A stretch of 64,000 nucleotides of DNA from NCBI RefSeq assembly GCF_016918035.1, contig NZ_JAERWK010000027.1, forward strand, positions 1 to 64,000, given 5' to 3'. Shown piece by piece: positions 1-6,780 of the stretch; position 1 is the first letter of the stretch, and each line of letters starts with the position of its first letter. Source of the DNA: Nakamurella leprariae. GTDB lineage: Bacteria > Actinomycetota > Actinomycetes > Mycobacteriales > Nakamurellaceae. The notes beneath the pieces are model-generated. The model saw nothing but the letters and a program-made list of their open reading frames with translations. It ran no database searches and had not been told where the DNA came from. The translations under genes were made by a program, and so were the position numbers.

Positions 1-38
1 GAACGGGCCCAGGACCCCGTCCAACACCAAACCTGATC

Positions 39-102
39 AACGAGGCAGGCACACGCCGCCCCGCCGACCCAACGAGGCAGGCACACGCCGCCCCGCCGAC
101 CC
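39..102. repeat. Perfect 32-bp tandem duplication
   Basis: Two identical 32-base units lie head to tail at 39-70 and 71-102, each beginning AACGAGGCAGGCACACGCCG and ending CCCGCCGACCC. They lie in C-rich, apparently non-coding DNA downstream of the hydratase gene. The absence of any mismatch suggests a recent slippage duplication or an assembly artefact. With two copies and no spacers it is not a CRISPR array. Confidence 0.9.
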
Positions 103-132
103 CCCATACCCATCACCCAGCCAACACAGCAC

Positions 133-154
133 TTGACCTCAACCTCATAGGTTG
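133..154. promoter_or_regulatory. MerR-type dyad next to a TTGACC box
   Basis: TTGACC at 133-138 runs into the inverted repeat CAACCT-CAT-AGGTTG (140-154). MerR-family activators often bind a dyad in the stretched spacer after a TTGACC -35 box, and this resembles that layout. However, the dyad ends 2 bases from the stop codon of the leftward hydratase gene, no MerR gene is visible, and the implied promoter would point into that gene. It may instead be a weak terminator hairpin or a relic. Confidence 0.3.
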
Positions 155-155
155 C

Positions 156-995
156 TCAGCCGAGCTCGGCCGCCAGTTCGCCGAGCCGGCGCTCGCCCTC
201 GGGCGTCTGCCCGCCGCGGGCCAGGAAGTTCGTCATGGCCGCCCGGGTCGACGGATCGGCCAGCGTCCCGGAGAAGGCATGGGACTCGGCCAGCAGGTCC
301 TCGACGACGCCGACCTCGGCCCGCACCACGCTGGCCTTGGCTGCCGCCACGGCGTGCGGCGGGAAGGATGCGAGGCGCGCGGCGAGCCGGTCGACGAACG
401 GACCCAGCTCGTCCGCCGGCAGCACCCGGTTGACCCACCCCCAGCGCTCGGCGGTGACGGCGTCGATGTCGTCGCAGCCGAGGATCGCCTCGAGCGCCCG
501 GCTCCGACCGATCAACCGCGGCAGGCGCACCGTCCCGGTCCCGCCCGGGATGATCCCCAACGCGACCTCGGGCTGGTTGAACACCGCGTCCGGCCCGGCG
601 AAGCGCATGTCGCAGCTGAGCGCCACCTCGCTGCCCCCGCCGCCGACCCGGCCCTCGATCACCGCGATGGTCGCCTTGGGCATCCGCCGCAGGCTCTCGC
701 ACATCAGGTGGTACGTGCTCAGCTCGGTCGGCGGCGCGGTCGGCTCGGAGGGGAACTCGAGGATCGCGGCCACGTCGAAATGGGCGATGAACCATTCCGG
801 GTTGGCCGACCGGAACACCACGACCCGGACGTCGCCGTCGGCGGCCAGCCGGTCGATGACCGCAGCCAGCTCCAGGTAGACGGGGACCGTCATCAGGTTC
901 ACCGGCCCGGCGTCGACGACGACCGTTGCCACCCCGGCGCCCACGGACACGGTCAGCGCACTGGCAACCTCTTCGGCTGCGTCATCGGAGCCCAC
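156..995 (-). CDS. Enoyl-CoA hydratase/isomerase family protein
   Basis: Crotonase-fold protein of about 279 residues, the usual length for the family. Such enzymes hydrate, isomerise or cleave acyl-CoA thioesters in fatty-acid or amino-acid breakdown. Visible signatures are the G-G-G-S-E-V-A-L-S-C-D block near residues 119-129, where crotonases carry the oxyanion-hole and catalytic region, and Q-P-E-V-A-L-G-I-I-P-G-G near 142, matching the second conserved Glu region. The first oxyanion segment reads W-F-I-A-H-F-D rather than the common A-F-C-A-G-A-D, so activity on a standard enoyl-CoA is not assured. The start is uncertain: GTG at 995 is used, an in-frame ATG lies at 1028, and neither has a clear ribosome site. 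It is divergent from the Nei-type gene. The substrate is unknown. Confidence 0.82.
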   Translation of the reverse strand: MGSDDAAEEVASALTVSVGAGVATVVVDAGPVNLMTVPVYLELAAVIDRLAADGDVRVVVFRSANPEWFIAHFDVAAILEFPSEPTAPPTELSTYHLMCESLRRMPKATIAVIEGRVGGGGSEVALSCDMRFAGPDAVFNQPEVALGIIPGGTGTVRLPRLIGRSRALEAILGCDDIDAVTAERWGWVNRVLPADELGPFVDRLAARLASFPPHAVAAAKASVVRAEVGVVEDLLAESHAFSGTLADPSTRAAMTNFLARGGQTPEGERRLGELAAELG

Positions 996-1048
996 GTGAT
1001 CACTGTGCCAGAGCGCTGGAAGATCCACCCGGCGGGAACAGTGCCGGT

Positions 1049-1858
1049 GTGCCCGAAGGCGACACCGTGTTCCAGCTCGCGCGCCGACTCCGGCCGGCGC
1101 TGGACGGGCACACCATCACCCGCGGCGAGCTGCGGGTCGCGGCGCTGGCCGACGTCCGGCTGGCCGGGCTGACCGTCCTCGGGCACGACACCCACGGCAA
1201 GCACCTGCTCACCCGGCTGTCGGGCGAGCTGACCCTGCACACCCACCTGAAGATGACCGGCTCCTGGACGATCACCCGCCCCGGCCGGCAGCTCCCCCGC
1301 CGGCTGCTGCCCGACGTCCGGGTGCTGCTCGCCCTGGCCAGCGGGACGACCGCGTACGGGATCCTGTTGCCGGTGGTCGAGCTGGTCCCCACCGCGCGGG
1401 AGGCGGACGTCATCGGCCACCTCGGGCCGGATCCGCTGCGGGCCGACTGGGATTCGCTCGAGGGGGTGGCCCGGCTCGCCGCGGACCCGGCCCGGCCGTT
1501 GGTCGCCGCGCTGCTCGATCAGCGCAACCTGGCCGGGCTGGGCAACCTGTGGGTCAACGAGCTCAGCTTCCTGCGTGGGCACAGCCCGTGGACCCCGGTC
1601 GGCGAGGTCGACCTGGCCGCGACGGTGAAGCTGGCCGCCCGGGCGCTGCGGTACTCGGCCACCACACCCGGGGCGATGCAGGTGACCACCGGGAACACCC
1701 GCCCCGGCGAACAGCACTGGGTCGCCGGCCGGGCCGGAGAACCGTGCCGACGCTGCGGCACGACGATCCAGGTGGTGGCCGAGGTGCCCGGCGACCCGGA
1801 GCGGCGGCGGACCTGGTGGTGCCCGCACTGCCAACCAGGTCCCAGGCCCGACCGCTGA
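1049..1858 (+). CDS. nei: Fpg/Nei family DNA glycosylase (endonuclease VIII type)
   Basis: Base-excision-repair glycosylase/AP lyase of 269 residues that removes oxidised pyrimidines. The GTG start gives M-P-E-G-D-T-V; Pro2 is the Schiff-base nucleophile and Glu3 the general acid after Met removal, which fixes the start at 1049. Further family marks are H-L-K-M-T-G (conserved DNA-binding Lys, about residue 71), the helix-two-turn-helix block L-D-Q-R-N-L-A-G-L-G-N with W-V-N-E, and a C-terminal zinc finger C-R-R-C-G...W-W-C-P-H-C ending near residue 262. PEGDT is the Nei2-type N-terminus seen in actinobacteria. It stands alone, divergent from the hydratase gene. Confidence 0.93.
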   Translation: MPEGDTVFQLARRLRPALDGHTITRGELRVAALADVRLAGLTVLGHDTHGKHLLTRLSGELTLHTHLKMTGSWTITRPGRQLPRRLLPDVRVLLALASGTTAYGILLPVVELVPTAREADVIGHLGPDPLRADWDSLEGVARLAADPARPLVAALLDQRNLAGLGNLWVNELSFLRGHSPWTPVGEVDLAATVKLAARALRYSATTPGAMQVTTGNTRPGEQHWVAGRAGEPCRRCGTTIQVVAEVPGDPERRRTWWCPHCQPGPRPDR

Positions 1859-1890
1859 CAGTGCGCGTCATCACGTCCGCGCCCGCCCGG

Positions 1891-1896
1891 TAGCGT
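1891..1896 (+). promoter_or_regulatory. Candidate -10 box (TAGCGT) for the alpha/beta hydrolase
   Basis: TAGCGT fits the actinobacterial TANNNT -10 pattern and lies 41 bases before the hydrolase ATG, leaving a short leader that contains the GGAGGA ribosome site at 1922-1927. No convincing -35 box was seen. Confidence 0.35.
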
Positions 1897-1937
1897 CGGG
1901 GTGCCCGTTGTGCGCCGATCCGGAGGACCCGACCGCC

Positions 1938-3017
1938 ATGTCGCCCGACCTGCCGTCCGACCACCCGCACCACCTCGGCATCACCGTGAGCATGGTGCCG
2001 ACCGAGCGCCTCACCGTCTGCGTCCGCGAGGTCGAGGGCCGGGAGGCGGGCTGGCCGGTGGTCTTCGTGCACGGCAACGTCTCGTCCTCGCCGTTCTTCT
2101 TCCGGGCCATGCAGGCCCTGCCCGACCAGTACCGCCCGATCGCCGTCGATCTGCGCGGCTTCGGCGGCACGGACACGGCGCCGGTCGACGCGACCCGCGG
2201 GCTGCGCGACTTCGCCGACGACGTCCGCGCCACCCTGGACGCGCTCTCGCTGGATCGGGCCCACCTGGTGGGCTGGTCGATGGGCGGCGGTGTGGTCATG
2301 CAGGTGATGCTGGACGCCCCGAGCCGGGTCCGGTCGGCCGTGCTGATCAACCCGGTGTCGCCGTACGGCTTCGGCGGCACCACCGGCACGGACGGCGCCC
2401 TGGTCGCGCCGGACGGCGCCGGGTCGGGCGGCGGCACGGTGAACGCCGATTTCGTGGCCGCGCTGTCCGGCGAGGCCGTGGCCGACGAGAACCCGAGCTC
2501 GGTGCGCAGCGTGCTGCGAGCGTTCTACGTGGCCCCCGGCTGGGACGGGGCGGACGAGGAGGCGTACGTCGCGTCGATGCTGTCCACCAGCGTCGGCCCG
2601 GACAACTACCCCGGCGACTCGGCGCCGTCGGACCACTGGCCGGGCGTGGCGCCGGGCCGCCTCGGCGTGCTGAACACCATGGCGCCGACCCACCTGGACC
2701 TGTCGGGCATCGCGGACATCGACCCGAAGCCGCCGCTGCTGTGGATCCGTGGCGAGCTGGACCAGATCGTCTCGGACACCTCGATGTTCGATCTGGCCCA
2801 GCTGGGCGCCCTGGGCGCGGTGCCGGGCTACCCGGGCGCGACCGTGCTGCCGCCGCAGCCGATGATCGCGCAGACCCGGTCGGTGCTGCAGGCGTACGTG
2901 GCCGGTGGCGGCCACGCCCGCGAGGCCGTCATCGCCGGCGTCGGGCACTCCCCGCACATCGAGCGCACCGACGAGTTCGTCGCGCTGGTCGCCGAGCACC
3001 TGGACGGCGTGAGCTGA
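1938..3017 (+). CDS. Alpha/beta hydrolase
   Basis: Serine hydrolase of about 359 residues. The fold is shown by V-V-F-V-H-G-N early (oxyanion HG), the nucleophile elbow G-W-S-M-G-G, an acid-bearing strand L-W-I-R-G-E-L-D near residue 275, and the catalytic His in G-V-G-H-S-P-H near 340. The family includes esterases, epoxide hydrolases, haloperoxidases and C-C bond hydrolases; nothing here identifies a substrate. A Gly/Ser-rich insert follows the elbow in the lid region. GGAGGA ten bases before ATG 1938 decides the start over an upstream ATG at 1908. The gene converges on the regulator gene that ends 22 bases further on. Confidence 0.85.
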   Translation: MSPDLPSDHPHHLGITVSMVPTERLTVCVREVEGREAGWPVVFVHGNVSSSPFFFRAMQALPDQYRPIAVDLRGFGGTDTAPVDATRGLRDFADDVRATLDALSLDRAHLVGWSMGGGVVMQVMLDAPSRVRSAVLINPVSPYGFGGTTGTDGALVAPDGAGSGGGTVNADFVAALSGEAVADENPSSVRSVLRAFYVAPGWDGADEEAYVASMLSTSVGPDNYPGDSAPSDHWPGVAPGRLGVLNTMAPTHLDLSGIADIDPKPPLLWIRGELDQIVSDTSMFDLAQLGALGAVPGYPGATVLPPQPMIAQTRSVLQAYVAGGGHAREAVIAGVGHSPHIERTDEFVALVAEHLDGVS

Positions 3018-3039
3018 CCCTGGGGCGGCAGCTGTCGGC

Positions 3040-3942
3040 TCAGCGGGACTCCCGTGCCGGTCGAGCGGTCGGTCCTGGCTCCCCGGCGTGTGCGGTCAAC
3101 GACCAGCTGGCCAGCAGATCGAGCGACTCGCGGTCCACGGTGCCCGCTCGCGCGGTGTAGAGGAACAGCGTCTGGTCGTCGTCCCCGGGCAGGGTCAACG
3201 ACTCGTACTGCAGGGTGAGGTCACCGACGATCGGGTGGTGGAACCGCTTGTCGCCCCACGTCCGCTGGAACACCCGGTGTTCCTGCCACCACGCGGCGAA
3301 CTCGGGGCTGGCGATGGTGAGCTCGCCGACCAACGTCTGCGTGGCGGCGTCCAGCGGATCGCGGCCGGCTTCGAGCCGGAGGTTCTCCACCACCACCCGA
3401 GCCTGGTCCGCCCAGTCGGTCAGCAGCTCACGGGTGTCCGGGGCCAGGAACATCCACCGGGCGTAGTTCCGGTCCCTGGCCGGCATGGTCGCGAAATCGG
3501 TCAGCAGGGCGCGGGCCATGCGATTGGCGGCCAGCACGTCGGTCCGCCGGCCCAGCAGCAGCGCCGGGACACCGTCGAGGGTGTCCATCAGCTGCAGCAG
3601 CCCGGGCCGGGGCCGCTGTGCCGGCGCGCGACGCGGTTGCCGGTCCCGTCCGGTCCGGCCGATCAGGTGCCGCAGGTGCTCGTGACCGGCCGGACCGAGT
3701 TCCAGGGCGCGGGCGATGGCGTCGACGATCACCGGTGACGGAGTGATCGGCCGGCCCTGTTCCAGCCGCGTGTAGTAGTCCGACGACACCTGCGCCAGCT
3801 GGGCCACCTCCTCGCGCCGGAGCCCGGGGACGCGGCGGACCCGCCCGTCGGCCGGCAGCCCGGTCCGGTCCGGGTCGACCTGGCTGCGAGCACGACGGAG
3901 GAAGTCCGCCAGTTCCTGGTTCCGTTCGGCCACGCCGATCAT
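3040..3942 (-). CDS. XRE-family regulator with MmyB-like ligand domain
   Basis: Transcription factor of 300 residues. The N-terminal helix-turn-helix (about residues 8-85) contains V-P-G-L-R-R-E-E-V-A-Q-L-A and S-S-D-Y-Y-T-R-L-E-Q-G-R, hallmarks of the MmyB-like subgroup. The C-terminal half has the typical M-D-T-L-D-G-V-P-A-L-L-L-G...N-R-M-A-R-A-L and A-R-W-M-F-L-A-P segments of the PAS-like MmyB ligand domain, which in relatives binds fatty acid-like ligands. It is divergent from the SDR gene at 4099 across 156 bases holding a perfect palindrome; this regulator/SDR pairing is common in actinobacteria, so repression of the SDR is a reasonable inference. Confidence 0.9.
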   Translation of the reverse strand: MIGVAERNQELADFLRRARSQVDPDRTGLPADGRVRRVPGLRREEVAQLAQVSSDYYTRLEQGRPITPSPVIVDAIARALELGPAGHEHLRHLIGRTGRDRQPRRAPAQRPRPGLLQLMDTLDGVPALLLGRRTDVLAANRMARALLTDFATMPARDRNYARWMFLAPDTRELLTDWADQARVVVENLRLEAGRDPLDAATQTLVGELTIASPEFAAWWQEHRVFQRTWGDKRFHHPIVGDLTLQYESLTLPGDDDQTLFLYTARAGTVDRESLDLLASWSLTAHAGEPGPTARPARESR

Positions 3943-4018
3943 TGTCGGGCACCACGCCCACCGGCTGCCTGGGTCGCTGCGTCCCAGGTTGCGGCGGGCC
4001 GGCTGTGTGACCCCACGA

Positions 4019-4032
4019 CGGTCCGCGGACCG
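4019..4032. promoter_or_regulatory. 14-bp perfect palindrome, candidate operator
   Basis: CGGTCCGCGGACCG is fully self-complementary and lies midway in the divergent region between the MmyB-like regulator and the SDR gene, where an autoregulatory operator would be expected. A second, shorter inverted pair (CTCCT...AGGAG, near 4048-4066) lies closer to the SDR. In such GC-rich DNA short palindromes also arise by chance. Confidence 0.35.
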
Positions 4033-4098
4033 GCAGGCTGGGATCACCTCCTCGGGTTTCCAGGAGACCACATTGCCGCTCGCAGAACGGATCTCGTC

Positions 4099-4950
4099 AT
4101 GACCTACCCCACTGAGCGTCCCGCCACCTGGTTCGTCACCGGCGCTTCCCGCGGGCTGGGCCTGCAGCTGGTCCGGACGCTGCTCGACGTCGGCGTCAAC
4201 GTGGCCGCGACGACCCGGTCGACCGAGCGACTGCTCGGTGGGCTCGGCGCCGTGGACACCTCCGCGCTGCTGCCGCTCGAGGTCCGGCTCACCGACCAGG
4301 CCGACGTCGCCCGGGCCGTCGCCGAGGCCGAGACTCGCTTCGGCTCGATCGATGTCGTCGTCAACAACGCCGGGTACGGCTACCTGGGCGCGGTCGAGGA
4401 GACCACCGACGCCGACATCCGCGCCATGTTCGACGTGCAGATCACCGGGACCTGGAACGTGCTGCGAGCCGTGCTGCCCGGCATGCGGGCGGCGGGAACC
4501 GGTCACATCATGAACGTCTCGTCGATCCTCGGGTTGGTCGCCTTCCCGGGGTGGGCGTTGTACTGCGCGGCCAAGTACGCCCTGGAGGGGCTGACCGAGT
4601 CGCTCGCCGCCGAGGTCGCCGGGCACGGCATCCGCACCACCATCGTGGAGCCCGGCTACTTCGACACCGACTTCCTCACCAGCTCGCTCGCGCTGCCGGA
4701 GGCGACCACCGACGCGTACCCGGCGATCCGGGAGATGGTGACCGCGCACCTGGCCATGCCCGGGACGCAACTGGGCGATCCGGCCCGGGCCGCCGCTGCG
4801 TTCCTGAGCATCGCCCGGCAGGACACCGGTCCGCTGCGGCAGCAGTTGGGGTCGGACTCGTCAGGCTTCGCGGCCGCCAAGGTCGACACGCTCGCCGCCG
4901 ACATCGCTGCCGGCCGGGAGCTGGCCCTGACCACGGACCGGGACCGTTGA
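4099..4950 (+). CDS. SDR family oxidoreductase (MmyB-regulated type)
   Basis: Classical short-chain dehydrogenase/reductase of 283 residues using NAD(P). The cofactor motif T-G-A-S-R-G-L-G is at residues 14-21, N-N-A-G at 89-92, the active-site Ser near 141-142 (N-V-S-S), and Y-x-x-x-K as Y-C-A-A-K at 155-159. The P-G-Y-F-D-T-D-F segment after the active site is typical. The Arg-rich turn after the second strand (T-T-R-S) suggests NADP preference. The substrate is unknown. It is the divergent partner of the MmyB-like regulator. It ends four bases before the stop codon of the convergent SDR on the other strand; the two SDRs are only distantly alike. Confidence 0.9.
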   Translation: MTYPTERPATWFVTGASRGLGLQLVRTLLDVGVNVAATTRSTERLLGGLGAVDTSALLPLEVRLTDQADVARAVAEAETRFGSIDVVVNNAGYGYLGAVEETTDADIRAMFDVQITGTWNVLRAVLPGMRAAGTGHIMNVSSILGLVAFPGWALYCAAKYALEGLTESLAAEVAGHGIRTTIVEPGYFDTDFLTSSLALPEATTDAYPAIREMVTAHLAMPGTQLGDPARAAAAFLSIARQDTGPLRQQLGSDSSGFAAAKVDTLAADIAAGRELALTTDRDR

Positions 4951-4954
4951 GTGG

Positions 4955-5752
4955 TCAGGTCCGGCCGGCCGAGTTCACCTTCGCCGCGATGGACCGGACC
5001 AACGATCGCGGCGCCAGCCGGGCCGCGGTGGTGAGCACCCTGTAGAACGCGGTCGGCACGGACAGGATGCGGGCCCGGTCCAGGTCGGCCAGGCAGTCAC
5101 GGACCAGCCGGTCGGCGTCGACGTACAGCCAGGACGGGGTGCTGCTCATGTCGATCCCGGCCCGCCGGTGGAAGTCGGTGCGGACGAACCCCGGGCACAG
5201 CGCGAGCAGCCGGACGCCGCGGCCGCGCACCGCCGTGGCCAGACCCTCGGTGAACGAGATCACCCACGCCTTGTCGGCCGAGTAGGTCGAGCCGCGGCCC
5301 GGCACCAGCCCGGCCACGGACGCCACGTTCACGATCGCTCCCGACCCGCGGGCCAGCATGGCCGGCAGCGCGGCGTGGGTGAGGTCGAGGACGGCGACCA
5401 CGTTCACCGCGAGCTGTCCGTGCAGTGCGTCCAGGTCGGCCTCCGGGAAGTCCTGCCCGGTGGTCAGGCCCGCGTTGTTGACCAGCAGGTCGATCGGCGC
5501 GCCGGCGTCCCGCAGCCGGTCGGCCACCGTGTCCCTCCCCTGCTCCGTGGCCAGGTCGGCCGACAGCAGTTCGACCGACGGCGCCCCGGCGGCCAGCAGC
5601 TCGGCGCGACGTTCGGCCAGGGCGTCCTCGTCGCGGGCGACCAGGACCAGTGCGGTGCCCCGGGCGGCCAGGTTCCGGGCGAAGGCGGCACCGATGCCGG
5701 ACGTGGCCCCGGTCACCAGGGCGTTCGATGCAGGCGGCGGGGGCGGTGTCAT
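4955..5752 (-). CDS. SDR family NAD(P)-dependent oxidoreductase
   Basis: Classical SDR of 265 residues: T-G-A-T-S-G-I-G at 14-21, N-N-A-G at 92-95, active-site Ser near 145 and Y-S-A-D-K at 157-161. The D-E/R-x-D-R-R-A-G-I-D-M block and the C-terminal V-x-R-A-x-A-R-L-A-P-R segment resemble dehydrogenases acting on lipid or ketone substrates, but the substrate cannot be read. It is the last gene of a three-gene leftward operon. An in-frame GTG at 5773 overlaps the preceding stop codon (GTGA) and would add seven residues, allowing coupled translation; ATG 5752 is used because it opens the conserved domain with a normal-length N-terminus. Neither start has a strong ribosome site. Confidence 0.88.
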   Translation of the reverse strand: MTPPPPPASNALVTGATSGIGAAFARNLAARGTALVLVARDEDALAERRAELLAAGAPSVELLSADLATEQGRDTVADRLRDAGAPIDLLVNNAGLTTGQDFPEADLDALHGQLAVNVVAVLDLTHAALPAMLARGSGAIVNVASVAGLVPGRGSTYSADKAWVISFTEGLATAVRGRGVRLLALCPGFVRTDFHRRAGIDMSSTPSWLYVDADRLVRDCLADLDRARILSVPTAFYRVLTTAARLAPRSLVRSIAAKVNSAGRT

Positions 5753-5769
5753 GGACCCGACCGTACGGG

Positions 5770-6780
5770 TCACCCGCCGGCAGGCGAGCCGGGCACCGGG
5801 GTGGGCGCGGCCCGGCCGGCCAGCACATCGGCCACGTTCCGCACCGCGAGCAGACCCATCGCGTCCCGGGTGGCCTCGCCGGCGCTGGCGGTGTGCGGGG
5901 TCAGCACCACCTGGTCGAACTCGAGGAGCCGCGGGTCGACCCGCGGCTCGCCGACGAAGACGTCCAGCGCGGCGCCGCGGAGCCTGCCGCTGCGCAGCGC
6001 GTCGACGAGCGCGTCCTCGTCGACGACCCCGCCGCGGGCGGTGTTCACCAGGTACCCGCCGGGTCGCATGGTGGCCAGCGCCGCGGCGTCGATGAGGTGC
6101 CGGGTGGTCGGCGTCAACGGCGTGTGCACCGAGACGACGTCGCTGTCGGCCAGCACCTGCTCCAGCGTGCCGAAGGTGACCCCGTCCTGCTCGGTGCCCG
6201 GCCGCCGGGACGGCGAGGCGGCCAGCACGGTCATGTCGAAGGCGCGGGCGCGGCGGGCCACCGCCTGGCCGATCCGCCCGTAGCCGACGATGCCGAGCGT
6301 GGCGCCGGCGCTGACGTCCAGTCCGACCAGCATCCGCGGCCCCCACACCCACGGCTGCCCGCTGCGCACCAGCCGGTCGCCCTCGGCCACCCGCCGGCAC
6401 ACGGCCAGGACCAGCGCGAAGGCGTGGTCGGCGGTGGCCCGGTCGAGCACGCCGGGGGTGTTGGTCACCACGACGCCGCGCTCGGCCGCGGCGGCGACGT
6501 CGATGTGGTCGAAGCCGACCGACACGGTGGCCACCACCCGCAGCGCCGGCCCGGCCGCGTCCAGCGCGGCGGCGTCGACCCGCTCGGTGACCGTGACGAC
6601 GGCGGCGGCCGCCCCGGCCAGCCCCGCGTGGAGGGCGTCCCGGTCCGGCGGCGCGTCGGATCCGCCGACGACGGGTCGGCCCAGGTCGGCCACCGCGGCC
6701 GCAGCCCGGTCGGTGAGGGCGCGGGCCAGGTACAGGTGCCCGGTCGGGTCGGTCGGGTCGGTCGGGCGGGGGTCGCTCAC
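5770..6780 (-). CDS. D-2-hydroxyacid dehydrogenase (glyoxylate/hydroxypyruvate reductase type)
   Basis: Enzyme of 336 residues that interconverts a 2-keto acid and a D-2-hydroxy acid with NAD(P)H. The Rossmann motif G-Y-G-R-I-G is at 166-171, catalytic Arg249 sits in N-T-A-R-G-G, Glu278 in F-V-G-E-P and His296 in T-P-H-T-A-S. The Arg/Ser-rich stretch after the second Rossmann strand (A-S-P-S-R-R) favours NADPH, as in glyoxylate/hydroxypyruvate reductases. The GTG start overlaps the stop of the upstream oxidase (GTGA), so the two are translationally coupled. With a membrane-type FAD/Fe-S hydroxyacid oxidase upstream, the pair could cycle glycolate/glyoxylate or lactate/pyruvate; this is inferred from context. 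Confidence 0.9.
   Translation of the reverse strand: MSDPRPTDPTDPTGHLYLARALTDRAAAAVADLGRPVVGGSDAPPDRDALHAGLAGAAAAVVTVTERVDAAALDAAGPALRVVATVSVGFDHIDVAAAAERGVVVTNTPGVLDRATADHAFALVLAVCRRVAEGDRLVRSGQPWVWGPRMLVGLDVSAGATLGIVGYGRIGQAVARRARAFDMTVLAASPSRRPGTEQDGVTFGTLEQVLADSDVVSVHTPLTPTTRHLIDAAALATMRPGGYLVNTARGGVVDEDALVDALRSGRLRGAALDVFVGEPRVDPRLLEFDQVVLTPHTASAGEATRDAMGLLAVRNVADVLAGRAAPTPVPGSPAGG

Noticed and set aside
39-102. CRISPR array
   Set aside because: Only two directly abutting units and no spacers; no cas genes.
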